From assembly GCA_015231825.1 (NCBI GenBank), contig JADGAV010000009.1, positions 66,677 through 130,676 of the forward strand: 64,000 nt of DNA. Reading direction: 5' to 3'. The notes below the pieces were generated by a model. It saw only the letters and a list, made by a program, of their open reading frames with translations, ran no database searches and had not been told where the DNA came from. The translations under genes were made by a program, and so were the position numbers. The stretch is from SAR324 cluster bacterium (GTDB taxonomy: Bacteria; SAR324; NAC60-12). Positions 1 to 8,662 of this stretch are shown here, one piece after another; the first letter of the stretch is position 1; each line of letters opens with the position of its first letter.

Positions 1-3000
1 TCTCAACCCTTCATCCACGCCATGACCACCATCGGCAGCTTGGGAGGAATAGGTCACAAGCCAGATTCCGATATGGATCTGCAGGTCATTTTTAATACGA
101 GTCCTCAATTTGAACATCGGTGGAATGATGCAGATTTTTTTCTATCGCTTTGGACCCTCCTGCTTCACAATCTCCAACATAATTTTTTGGAAAAAATACT
201 TCCTCAGGAAAAGCGGAGTGCTCTGAAAAAGAAAGTTGTGGTTGATCTGAAAGCAAGGTTCGGTGAGGAGCTGAATGAAGAGGAACGAGGAATCATCACA
301 GAAATTTTTCCCAGTACCTATCAAAAAGCGCTTGAAGCTGAAGTCTGGAAAGTATTCAACGGTTTGAAACCACAGGATCAGAGTCAGATCCTTTATCGAC
401 AGGTGGTTCAAGACCTGTCCAAACTACCCTTCATGGAAAAATATTTTTCTCAGTTAAAAAAATGTTTTCCTCTTCTCCGGTCTATTGATTCCGAAAAACT
501 GTTTAACAATTGTTTTCCTTTTTCGACACAGAAACTGGACAACGACAAAATCATGGGATGGCTTGCCAAATATTACAAGGATCAAAAATTGGGAAATAAA
601 GGGGCCCAACTGATCATTCAGAAGCATGCAAAGAAAAAGGGAATTTCTGCAACGGAAATCAATGAAAAAATCAAAGCGACCGCCCTTTTAGAACATCTGG
701 CTCAACTCAAACAGCGCATACCAATCATCAAAGCGTCCCTGATCTTCACTTCCGAGAGCATCTCCTTGGAGCAAAAAGACAGCCTGCAACGAATTTTAGA
801 TCATATCTGTAGTAAATTCGATCCCCAAAGACAGCATTTCGATGATTCAAACAAAGCGAAATTACTGGAAGAGCTCCATCTCAGTCTCAATAGAAGTTTT
901 CGTTCACGAATGGTGACTTTAATCGATCGATTTTCCGATTTGGAAGCAGCCAGAATTGAAGCGGCCAGTGAAGTGGCTCTACATCACAAAATTCAAAATA
1001 TCGAAAAATACCTAACCCGGAAATATCCGAATACAGAAGTTCATTTGTTTACCAATATTCTCAGAAACCAAAGGCAAGGACTACATACTCCTTTTTTGGT
1101 TTCTCCGGAAGGGAGCATGGCCTACTCTTTGATGCTCAATGATTTTCTTTTGAATCCTGCTGTAGTACTGGCAGGATCTTCTCCAATGCCGTTTGATCTT
1201 CCTGAAGATTTAAAGGTGATGCTTTCAACAGGGATTCTTTCTCCCAGCGAATGGTCGATCAGTCAGAGCAAAGAGGGAGGATCTGAATCATTTAACTTTC
1301 AAAAACTGTCAAATTGGGGATCAACTTCCATTCCAAGAGAAAAGCTCTGGTCGCACGCGATTCCTATTTATCTGCGCGAAAGTGAGAAAGTCAGTCACAG
1401 GAATTTGCCTAAAGCTTTGCTGAATTGCTGGTGGTTAGAGATGCTCTGCTGCATGGAAAAACAGCTTAAACCGACAAGTTTGACTCAATTGCTCTGGTAT
1501 CCGGAAAATCGGTATTTCGTCAAATACAAATTGGAAGAACAGGAAAGCCACAAAATCTGGGTTGAGAAAATTAAAAAGATGGAAAAGGCTTATCCGGAAC
1601 TTATGCGGGATCCATGGTGGCTCAAATTTACTGAAATGCTAATCAGGTTCGAGGATTCCAAGATTCGCAAACAAATTATTTTCTGCTTTGCTCAACATGT
1701 GCGCTTAACCGATATTATTAATTTTAACAATGAATGCAAAGCAGTATTGTTGGACAACAAGGCCACTTGGCGCTCAAAATCGCTGGTGACTTTTTATGAT
1801 GAGTTTTTCCCCAACCAGGATGAACGGATTGATCTGATGAAATTCTCTCAGGGGCATGACGATATTGGCAATCGGATGGAGAATGAGCTCAAAGCATCGT
1901 TTCAAGCATCAATGGACCGGACCAAGCAAAAGCTCCTTGAAATCGGCAATGAGAAGGCATTGATTAAGATTGTCAAATATTTGGCGCGAATCGGGGGAAA
2001 TACATTTTTGACGGATTCCATTAAAAGTGAGGTTCGGGAAAATTTAAAAGTGATCAATTCAGATATTCTGATTGCAGACGAAAACATTTTGCAAAAAGCA
2101 CGTGCGAAACAAGAGCTCAATGCAATGGAGGAAGAGCAGCTTTTTGATTTGAAACAAGATCGTCGTAATATCAGGCAGATTGTCGAAGGAATGATCAGCC
2201 AATATCAGGAACTTGAGGGAAAAACATCTGTTCCGGAAATTGAAAAATATATTTTGGATTCACGGATCAAATTGGCTGGCGACCCTTTGGAGAATGTGAT
2301 TTTTAACTACCATTACAAACGCAATTTCAAGAACAAGCCCTTTCAGGTCCCGCTTCCGATTTCAAAGTCTTTGAGCATTCCTCGGAAAAAAATAATGCTC
2401 ATTTTCGATCCGGTTGAAGACAACTGGATCTTTAAATCCATTCTCAGCAAACAAGATTCGCGAGGGGGTCGTGGAGAAAGTGAAATGGAAATGTTCGGTG
2501 CGTCGCTTGTAGACGGACTGGCACGTTGTGTTTTCAGCGGTTATGTAGGCTTTACTACTAAAAATCTGACTTCCTTCGAAAAACCGGCGTCTCAGCAAAA
2601 AAGCCCAGTCGCCAGCAATTCAATTACGCATCAGGACATTCAGGACCTTGCTTTTGCGATCCACGACTTTTTTCAGCCGCAACGGGTAAGCCCGCAGGAG
2701 CTGCTTGAAAACATTCATTATATCACCGACATTTTTATGGTGTGCAATGTGAATCGTTTTGGAATTATTTCATTAATTGTTCGAGACAATTTTGGGGATC
2801 ACTATGTGGTGAAGTATGATGTTGATAAAATCAAAGTCAAAATCCCGTCTCAGCACATGATCACACATGACGAGAAATTCCCGCAATTTTTTCTGCGACT
2901 TCACTGCAGCAAGGGCAGAGATCTTTTTAAAACTGCGATTGAACAGTTAAAAATTGTTCTTGATGGGAAATATAGGCCAAGATTCAAAGTCTGGGTTAAT

Positions 3001-3276
3001 TTCGGGGATTTTGATCTGACGATCTCTCCGAAATTTTATCGGATTTATGTGAATGGTATCGCGGAAGGTCTTTGGCCGGCAGATTCGATCGGTACCCCAC
3101 GTCAGTCAATTTCAGGAAAACTGAGTGAAACGCTCGATAAGATGGGGCAAAACGCAATCAAGCGATATCAAAAGATTGAAGCAGAAAGAAAAAATCTGCT
3201 TGAAAAAACCAAGCAAAAAAGCAATCTCCAGGCACGTGCCTACATGGACCGAAAACGAAGCGAGATGGGAATATAG
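1..3276 (+). CDS. class I adenylate cyclase-like protein, 5' end cut by window
   Basis: Probable adenylate cyclase of the enterobacterial CyaA class (ATP to cyclic AMP), or a non-cyclase relative. The reading frame is open from base 1, and the first in-frame ATG (base 22) lies inside a conserved nucleotidyltransferase motif, so the true start is upstream. Seen: GSLGGIGHKPDSDMDLQV resembles the CyaA stretch GS-x(3)-G-x(4)-SDLDIWV, with the metal-binding Asp pair. Further on, LMLNDFLLNPAVVLAG followed by STGILSPSEW mirrors the CyaA stretches LLLDEFYRTAVRLAG and AQGVLTPNEW. The first motif and this second block are separated by roughly 300 mostly helical residues, which is far more than in E. 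coli CyaA. The C-terminal half is not recognised and ends in a Lys/Glu-rich tail. It is followed by efp after 144 bases. The family call is good, but catalytic activity is inferred. Confidence 0.68.
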   Translation, partial: SQPFIHAMTTIGSLGGIGHKPDSDMDLQVIFNTSPQFEHRWNDADFFLSLWTLLLHNLQHNFLEKILPQEKRSALKKKVVVDLKARFGEELNEEERGIITEIFPSTYQKALEAEVWKVFNGLKPQDQSQILYRQVVQDLSKLPFMEKYFSQLKKCFPLLRSIDSEKLFNNCFPFSTQKLDNDKIMGWLAKYYKDQKLGNKGAQLIIQKHAKKKGISATEINEKIKATALLEHLAQLKQRIPIIKASLIFTSESISLEQKDSLQRILDHICSKFDPQRQHFDDSNKAKLLEELHLSLNRSFRSRMVTLIDRFSDLEAARIEAASEVALHHKIQNIEKYLTRKYPNTEVHLFTNILRNQRQGLHTPFLVSPEGSMAYSLMLNDFLLNPAVVLAGSSPMPFDLPEDLKVMLSTGILSPSEWSISQSKEGGSESFNFQKLSNWGSTSIPREKLWSHAIPIYLRESEKVSHRNLPKALLNCWWLEMLCCMEKQLKPTSLTQLLWYPENRYFVKYKLEEQESHKIWVEKIKKMEKAYPELMRDPWWLKFTEMLIRFEDSKIRKQIIFCFAQHVRLTDIINFNNECKAVLLDNKATWRSKSLVTFYDEFFPNQDERIDLMKFSQGHDDIGNRMENELKASFQASMDRTKQKLLEIGNEKALIKIVKYLARIGGNTFLTDSIKSEVRENLKVINSDILIADENILQKARAKQELNAMEEEQLFDLKQDRRNIRQIVEGMISQYQELEGKTSVPEIEKYILDSRIKLAGDPLENVIFNYHYKRNFKNKPFQVPLPISKSLSIPRKKIMLIFDPVEDNWIFKSILSKQDSRGGRGESEMEMFGASLVDGLARCVFSGYVGFTTKNLTSFEKPASQQKSPVASNSITHQDIQDLAFAIHDFFQPQRVSPQELLENIHYITDIFMVCNVNRFGIISLIVRDNFGDHYVVKYDVDKIKVKIPSQHMITHDEKFPQFFLRLHCSKGRDLFKTAIEQLKIVLDGKYRPRFKVWVNFGDFDLTISPKFYRIYVNGIAEGLWPADSIGTPRQSISGKLSETLDKMGQNAIKRYQKIEAERKNLLEKTKQKSNLQARAYMDRKRSEMGI

Positions 3277-3420
3277 CAATGCACTTTGAACGGTGTTTCT
3301 GAAATCCTCTTTTGTTTGTCCAGAGAATAAGATATACTCACAGTTTTTCAAACCGTTTGCTGATAAATCAGCCGGTGCAAAAAGAAGTTATTTTTCCACA
3401 AAATTTTACACGAGGTTCTA

Positions 3421-3984
3421 TTGTACGAAACATCAGATATTCGAAAAGGATTAAGAATTGAAATCGATGGCACTCCTTTTCAGATTATAGAGTTCCAATT
3501 TGTTAAACCAGGAAAGGGGACAGCTTTTACCCGGACTAAAGTCAGAAATATTCTTACCGGGGCGGTGCTTGATCGTACATTTAAAACCGGTGAGAAACTG
3601 CAGCCTACCAATACGGAAGATCGAGAGATGCAATATCTCTATAACGACGGCAGCGAGTTTTATTTCATGGATAATAGTAACTATGAACAAATCAGTTTGA
3701 GTAGCGAAGTCATTGGCGATGCAGCCAATTATCTGCTCGAAGAGATGAACGTCAGTGTTGGGTTTTTTAACGGTAAGCCGATTGGGCTTTCATTGCCAAA
3801 TTTTGTGACGATGGAAGTGATAGAAACTTCTCCCGGGGAAAAAGGCAATACAGTGACAGGCGCAACCAAACCGGCATCCTTGATCACTGGTTACACGGTC
3901 AATGTTCCTCTTTTTATCAAACAGGGTGAACTTTTAAAAATTGACACGCGTACCGGTGAATATGTAGAGCGAGTCAAGGCTTGA
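3421..3984 (+). CDS. efp: translation elongation factor P
   Basis: EF-P binds between the P and E sites of the ribosome and relieves stalling at consecutive prolines. The 187-residue length is normal, with an N-terminal KOW-like domain and two OB-like domains. The modification loop is visible as KPGKGTAFTRTK, with the acceptor Lys at residue 32. The C-terminal half carries the conserved run ending in IDTRTGEYVERV. The start is TTG, chosen because the protein begins where the family begins (YETSDIRKGLRIEI) and because ACGAGG lies a few bases upstream. The gene overlaps the next one, epmA, by four bases (TTGA). This pairs the factor with its likely lysylating enzyme and implies translational coupling. 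Confidence 0.96.
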   Translation: MYETSDIRKGLRIEIDGTPFQIIEFQFVKPGKGTAFTRTKVRNILTGAVLDRTFKTGEKLQPTNTEDREMQYLYNDGSEFYFMDNSNYEQISLSSEVIGDAANYLLEEMNVSVGFFNGKPIGLSLPNFVTMEVIETSPGEKGNTVTGATKPASLITGYTVNVPLFIKQGELLKIDTRTGEYVERVKA

Positions 3985-5288
3985 CATTCCAATCCAGAAA
4001 AATCCCCTATCGTACCCACCAAGTTTCCAACTCCAATTCCCGGTTTCCTTTTGTTCCCCAAGGTCGATATGCTGGAAGGGTTTTTGAGATTGATGATACT
4101 GAAGATGCTCTTTTAGTCCGTGTCTTCCTGGAAGAAAAGTATTATCAATTTCATGCGGATCGCCAATCTACTTTCCGCAAAGGAGATTTGATTGCCTTTG
4201 ATGTGGATTCCGACGGTCATTTGTCTGGTGTTGAATCATTGTTTTCTTCAGCAGATCCTCCAGAGTCTGGTGGAGATATATTCCGATGGCGGCAATTGGG
4301 CCACGCGGTCCCGCGGATGAATCGCCTGAAACAACGCCACAAATTGATTCGGTTTATTCGTTCCTACTTTGATCAAAATGATTTTTTGGAAGTCGATACC
4401 CCCCTCCTGGTGAAAGCCGCCAGCCCTGAAAACCAACTTGATCCGTTTGCCGCGGGTGACAATTTTCTGATCACTTCTCCGGAATTTCAAATGAAACGAA
4501 TGCTGGTGGGGGGATTCGAAAAAATCTACCAGATCACCTCCTGTTTCAGAGACAATGAAGTCGGCCGATTCCATAATCCTGAATTCACTATGCTTGAGTG
4601 GTATCGAGCTTATGATTGTCTCAACTCTCTGGTCCGTGACTTGGAAGGAATTTTTGACCATTTTGCAAGGTTCAGTTCTCAGGTTCAACAAAATATATTG
4701 CAGTTCGGACCTTCTCGAATTTTGCTGAATAGTCCATGGGAGCGTCGTTCTGTTGCTGAATTGTTTGATCGTCATCTGGGTCTGGACATTGAGCCGGTTC
4801 AAACCGCAGCGGAATTTAAAGAATTAGCTGTTTCCAAAGGTTTTAGGGATCTTGTTGAGAATGTTCCTGATCAATACGAGCAGGTTTTTTTTCGATTGTG
4901 GGATCGTTTTGAAAGTCAACTCGGACTAGAAGTTCCGCTGTTGGTTTATGATTGGCCGATGCCTTTGGCAAGCTTTGCACAAAGGCGTGGAGACAGATTG
5001 GAAGTTGCGGAAAGAATGGAAATGTATATCGCAGGAATCGAGCTGGCAAACGGCTACGGAGAATTGACAGATGCTGACGAGCAGAGGCTTCGATTTGAAA
5101 AGAATTTAGAAGAAAGAAAATCTGATGAAAAAGTAGCGATTCCACTGGATCATACGTTCCTGGAAAGCATCGCTTCGGGAATGCCTCCCAGCGCCGGTAT
5201 GGCTCTGGGAATTGATCGTCTTGCGATGCTGTTCACAGGTGCTCAGGAAATCCGTGATGTGATGTGTTTTGCCTATGATGAGCGATAA
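3981..5288 (+). CDS. epmA: EF-P lysine ligase EpmA/GenX-like (class II LysRS paralogue) with extra N-terminal domain
   Basis: EpmA is a truncated class II lysyl-tRNA synthetase that attaches (R)-beta-lysine to the conserved Lys of EF-P. Seen: motif 1 (DFLEVDTPLLVKAASPE), motif 2 with FRDNEVGRFHNPEFTMLEWY, almost the EpmA signature, and motif 3 with AGMALGIDRLAMLF. The catalytic core starts near residue 100. Known EpmA proteins of about 325 residues are essentially only that core. Here the first 95 residues form an extra strand-rich segment (GRYAGRVFEIDD, then FRKGDLIAFDVDSDG) that reads like a small or degenerate OB fold. The start TTG overlaps the efp stop, and no ATG lies before the OB-like part. 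EpmB, which makes beta-lysine, is not in the window. A true LysRS is less likely because the protein is short and sits directly beside efp. Confidence 0.88.
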   Translation: MTFQSRKIPYRTHQVSNSNSRFPFVPQGRYAGRVFEIDDTEDALLVRVFLEEKYYQFHADRQSTFRKGDLIAFDVDSDGHLSGVESLFSSADPPESGGDIFRWRQLGHAVPRMNRLKQRHKLIRFIRSYFDQNDFLEVDTPLLVKAASPENQLDPFAAGDNFLITSPEFQMKRMLVGGFEKIYQITSCFRDNEVGRFHNPEFTMLEWYRAYDCLNSLVRDLEGIFDHFARFSSQVQQNILQFGPSRILLNSPWERRSVAELFDRHLGLDIEPVQTAAEFKELAVSKGFRDLVENVPDQYEQVFFRLWDRFESQLGLEVPLLVYDWPMPLASFAQRRGDRLEVAERMEMYIAGIELANGYGELTDADEQRLRFEKNLEERKSDEKVAIPLDHTFLESIASGMPPSAGMALGIDRLAMLFTGAQEIRDVMCFAYDER

Positions 5289-5444
5289 TCTTTGAATCAA
5301 GAGGTTGTTTGTTTCATCCTTTCAAAAGCAATTTTCCACTATCTTATAAGAATACCCATCCTGTTCGGCTCTGTGTTTCTTCCTTGCTAAATTCTCCCAT
5401 TTTTGTTACCGAATACCTATGATCCACCTCTAGTGAAAAAACTT

Positions 5445-6371
5445 ATGAAACGGAATTTCATCTCTATATTGGACTGGACATCTGAAGAGATTCAAGCCAA
5501 CATTGAATTAGCCTTGGAACTCAAGAAATTGACGAAACAGGGGGAATGCCCCAAATTGCTTGAGCAAAAAGTCTATGCCATGATTTTTCATAAAGAATCA
5601 TTGCGCACCCGTGTTTCTTTCGAAGTTGGAATTTTTCAACTTGGAGGAGCAGCGATTCATTTGACCGCCAACGATTTTGTTCTGGGCGAGCGCGAATCGG
5701 TTCCTGACGTTGCTCAGGTCACTTCCCGTTTTGTAGACGGTATTTTGATTCGCACATTTGAACATCAAAGTGTGATTGATCTCAGTAAATATGCTGAAGT
5801 CCCGGTGGTCAATATGTTAACGGACTGGAACCATCCCTGCCAGGTCATGGCTGATGCTCTGACCATTCAGGAACATTTTAAAAAGTTGAAAGGGTTGAAA
5901 ATTGCCTATTTGGGGGATGGAAACAATATGACGAATTCTTGGCTTTGTCTTGCCGCCCGCATTCCCCTGAATTTGTCCATCGGGACCTCTCCTGATTCTT
6001 TGCCGGATATGGATTTGTTTGAAAGGGTGAAGTCCGCTGGACTTTCTGAAGTGAGCATTTCACATTCTGCCGAAGAAGCCGTAGAGAATGCAGATGTGTT
6101 GTACACCGATGTTTGGGCAAGTATGGGAAAGAAAGACCAGGCTAAACGAAAAATTATTCAATTGAAGGATTTTCAAATCAACCAGAAGCTTTTGGAACGT
6201 GCAAAGTCAGAGGCGATTGTCATGCATTGCCTGCCCGCGGAGCGAGGATTGGAAATCACTGATGAAGTGCTCGATGGGCCGCAGTCTGTTGTGTTGGATC
6301 AAGCCGAGAATCGCCTTCATGCGCAAAAAGCAATTCTAGTTCAATTGGCCCGGTGGCAACAAAACCCTTAA
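5445..6371 (+). CDS. argF: ornithine carbamoyltransferase
   Basis: Transfers the carbamoyl group of carbamoyl phosphate to ornithine, giving citrulline in arginine biosynthesis; cytoplasmic. The protein is 308 residues from the ATG at 5445, the usual family length. Seen: carbamoyl-phosphate loop ESLRTRVSFE (S-x-R-T-R), middle motif HPCQVMADALTI, and ornithine/active-site motif MHCLPAERG. The frame is open back to a TTG at 5403, with a GTG at 5433. The ATG was chosen because MKRNFISILDWTSEEI is where family members start, although no clear Shine-Dalgarno is seen. It lies between epmA and gltA with its own 150-base leader. The SLRTR variant also occurs in some acetyl- or succinyl-ornithine carbamoyltransferases, so substrate identity is not absolute. 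Confidence 0.9.
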   Translation: MKRNFISILDWTSEEIQANIELALELKKLTKQGECPKLLEQKVYAMIFHKESLRTRVSFEVGIFQLGGAAIHLTANDFVLGERESVPDVAQVTSRFVDGILIRTFEHQSVIDLSKYAEVPVVNMLTDWNHPCQVMADALTIQEHFKKLKGLKIAYLGDGNNMTNSWLCLAARIPLNLSIGTSPDSLPDMDLFERVKSAGLSEVSISHSAEEAVENADVLYTDVWASMGKKDQAKRKIIQLKDFQINQKLLERAKSEAIVMHCLPAERGLEITDEVLDGPQSVVLDQAENRLHAQKAILVQLARWQQNP

Positions 6372-6412
6372 ATTGTTGCTTGGGGTCTCACTCATTGTAA
6401 CGGAGTTAAATT

Positions 6413-7705
6413 ATGTCTGAAAATGCTGTCCTCACACTCCCCGACGGGCAATCGATTGAACTGCCTGTATTGACTGGTTCTGAAAATGAAAAAGCAATAG
6501 ATATCAGCAAATTGAGATCACAAACAAAGCACATTACTCTCGATCCCGGTTATGTGAATACGGGCGCATGTCAAAGCGGAATCACATTTCTTGACGGAGA
6601 AAAGGGAATCCTGCGTTATCGCGGAATTCCAATCGAGCAGTTGGCAGAGAATTCTTCCTTTATGGAAGTATCCTATTTGCTGATTCATGAAAAACTGCCG
6701 AATCAAAAAGAATTGGATGATTTTCACAATGAAATAAATCATCACGCATTGATTCACGAAGACATGAGGCATTTTTTCGAAAGTTTTTCCTCAGAAGCAC
6801 ATCCGATGGCAATTCTTTCGGCAATGGTTGCTTCTCTTTCCGCATACTACAGTGAAGCTTCGGGAGCTGCCTCTTTGGGAGACGTGAAACAAAATGCTGC
6901 ACGTTTACTTTCTAAAATCCGCACGCTTGCTGCATTTTCCTTCAAGAAGTCCATTGGACAACCTTTTATTTATCCGAGAGATTCACTTTCATATTGTGAA
7001 AATTTTCTTCGGATGATGTTCGCCGTACCCGCTGAAGAATATGAACCGGATAAAGATGTTGTCGATGCACTCAATTTGCTCCTGATCCTGCACGCTGACC
7101 ATGAGCAAAACTGCAGTACTTCTACGGTGAGAGGAGTGGGTAGCAGTCATGCCAATGTTTATGCGTCTGTTGCAGCAGGGATTTTAGCACTCTGGGGACC
7201 TTTGCATGGGGGTGCCAATCAACAAGTGATTGAGATGCTGGAGCACATTCGTGCGGAAGGGGGGGATGTTAATAAGTTTGTTGAAATGGCAAAGGATCCG
7301 AAATCAGGATTCCGTCTGATGGGATTTGGTCATCGTGTCTATAAAAACTATGATCCGAGAGCAAAAGTCATCAAAGGAGCTTGCGACCGAGTTCTGGCAA
7401 AACTGGGGGTTGAAGATCCAATTTTGGATATTGCAAAACAACTCGAGGAACGCGCGCTTTCCGAAGATTATTTTAAAGAGCGAAAACTATTTCCCAATGT
7501 GGATTTTTACAGCGGAATTATCTATCGTGCAATCGGAATCCCGGTCAATATGTTTACGGTGATGTTCGCATTGGGAAGGTTACCCGGATGGATTGCACAG
7601 TGGAAAGAAATGATGGAAGATCCCAAAAGTCGTATTGCTCGTCCCCGACAAATTTATACAGGGCCGATTGAAACACCTTATATGCCCATTGAAAAACGGA
7701 AGTAA
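6413..7705 (+). CDS. gltA: citrate synthase (type II)
   Basis: Condenses acetyl-CoA and oxaloacetate to citrate, the entry step of the TCA cycle. At 430 residues it matches the long type II form found in Gram-negative bacteria, including the N-terminal beta segment (TLPDGQSIELPV). Active-site signatures are present: HADHEQNCSTSTVR, GPLHGGANQQVIEML and GFGHRVYKNYDPRAK with the catalytic His residues, plus the C-terminal RPRQIYTG. The start has a good ribosome-binding site (AACGGAG before ATG). It is followed by a candidate hairpin terminator and then by convergent metF. Confidence 0.97.
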   Translation: MSENAVLTLPDGQSIELPVLTGSENEKAIDISKLRSQTKHITLDPGYVNTGACQSGITFLDGEKGILRYRGIPIEQLAENSSFMEVSYLLIHEKLPNQKELDDFHNEINHHALIHEDMRHFFESFSSEAHPMAILSAMVASLSAYYSEASGAASLGDVKQNAARLLSKIRTLAAFSFKKSIGQPFIYPRDSLSYCENFLRMMFAVPAEEYEPDKDVVDALNLLLILHADHEQNCSTSTVRGVGSSHANVYASVAAGILALWGPLHGGANQQVIEMLEHIRAEGGDVNKFVEMAKDPKSGFRLMGFGHRVYKNYDPRAKVIKGACDRVLAKLGVEDPILDIAKQLEERALSEDYFKERKLFPNVDFYSGIIYRAIGIPVNMFTVMFALGRLPGWIAQWKEMMEDPKSRIARPRQIYTGPIETPYMPIEKRK

Positions 7706-7718
7706 TATTTAGTAAAGG

Positions 7719-7768
7719 CGCTAGCCGGTGTTTGTCGAAGTGCACTAGCTAGCGGTTTCATTTTTTTT
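7719..7768 (+). terminator. candidate terminator after gltA
   Basis: Arms CGCTAGC (7719-7725) and GCTAGCG (7748-7754) are perfect inverted complements around a 22-base loop. They are followed by GTTTCA and eight T residues. The downstream arm and T-run overlap the last codons of convergent metF. The long loop makes this a moderate candidate. Confidence 0.4.
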
Positions 7769-8626
7769 GAATATCGGGGCCAGCCGCTGAACCGCCTGCA
7801 ATCGGTTCAGAGCGTAAAGATGAACTCCCTCCACTCCTTCCTCAATGAGTCCCTCAATTTGCGTTTGAGCAAAATCCAATCCAACCTGACGCATCGCTTC
7901 AGTGTCTGATTCGTACCGCTTCAATTTTGACAGTAATGGCTCAGGAATAGTGCAGCCGCATGTTGAAGCAAATCGAGTGATTTGTTGCGCAGATAAAGGA
8001 GGCATTACACCAGCAATTAGTGGAATTTTGATTCCGTGAGAGCGAACCCGATCCCGCCATTTGAGGAATAAATCATTGTCCAGAAAAAGCTGAGTGATGA
8101 TAAAATCCGCTCCCGCTGCCACTTTAATCAGGAAGTGCTCAAAATGTTTTTCAATATTTTCAGCTTCCGGATGACCTTCTGGATAACCAGCTCCTCCAAT
8201 CCCGAATTCTTTTCTCTGCCGAATTGCTGTTATCAGCTCACTGGCATATTCAAAACCATCTTGGGGTTTTTGGAAGCGTTCCTCATTTTTTAATGGATCC
8301 CCCCGCAAAGCCATAATGTTTTCAATTTTCGATTGGGCAAGATGATCCAGAACGAGATTGATTTCTGCTTTTGTGTGAGAAACACAGGTTAAATGTGCCA
8401 AGGCTTCGATCTGCATTTGGTTCTTAATATAAGATGCCAACTCGTGGGTATTGTGTCGCGTGCCTCCACCCGCTCCATAGGTAACTGAAATGAAATCGGG
8501 GTGGGATTTTTTGAATTCCATCAATCGAATCTTGAGAGTCTCCATTCCTTCTTCAGTTTTAGGAGGAAAAATCTCGATTGAAAAGACCGGCGAACCGGTA
8601 TGAAACAAATCAATAATACGCATCAA
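7745..8626 (-). CDS. metF: 5,10-methylenetetrahydrofolate reductase
   Basis: Flavoprotein that reduces methylene-THF to 5-methyl-THF for methionine synthesis. It has 293 residues, as expected for the bacterial single-domain TIM-barrel enzyme. Seen: FSIEIFPPKTEEG at the N terminus (the catalytic Glu region), DFISVTYGAGGGTRHNT, the ALRGDP FAD-site motif, GGAGYPEGHPEA, and ITQLFLDND. Two consecutive Met codons make the start ambiguous by one residue. It lies 36 bases downstream of bamA on the same strand, so it is probably the last gene of a lolD-bamA-metF transcript. That is an unusual partner, suggesting shared transcription rather than shared function. Confidence 0.96.
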   Translation of the reverse strand: MMRIIDLFHTGSPVFSIEIFPPKTEEGMETLKIRLMEFKKSHPDFISVTYGAGGGTRHNTHELASYIKNQMQIEALAHLTCVSHTKAEINLVLDHLAQSKIENIMALRGDPLKNEERFQKPQDGFEYASELITAIRQRKEFGIGGAGYPEGHPEAENIEKHFEHFLIKVAAGADFIITQLFLDNDLFLKWRDRVRSHGIKIPLIAGVMPPLSAQQITRFASTCGCTIPEPLLSKLKRYESDTEAMRQVGLDFAQTQIEGLIEEGVEGVHLYALNRLQAVQRLAPIFKKNETAS

Positions 8627-8662
8627 TGATTGTAAGAAAGATGTGATACTGAAAGATGGCGA

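Noticed and set aside
7728..7745. Possible dispersed repeat GTGTTTGYC..AAGT shared with 34041-34058
   Set aside because: Only about 14 of 18 bases match and no third good copy was found; likely chance.
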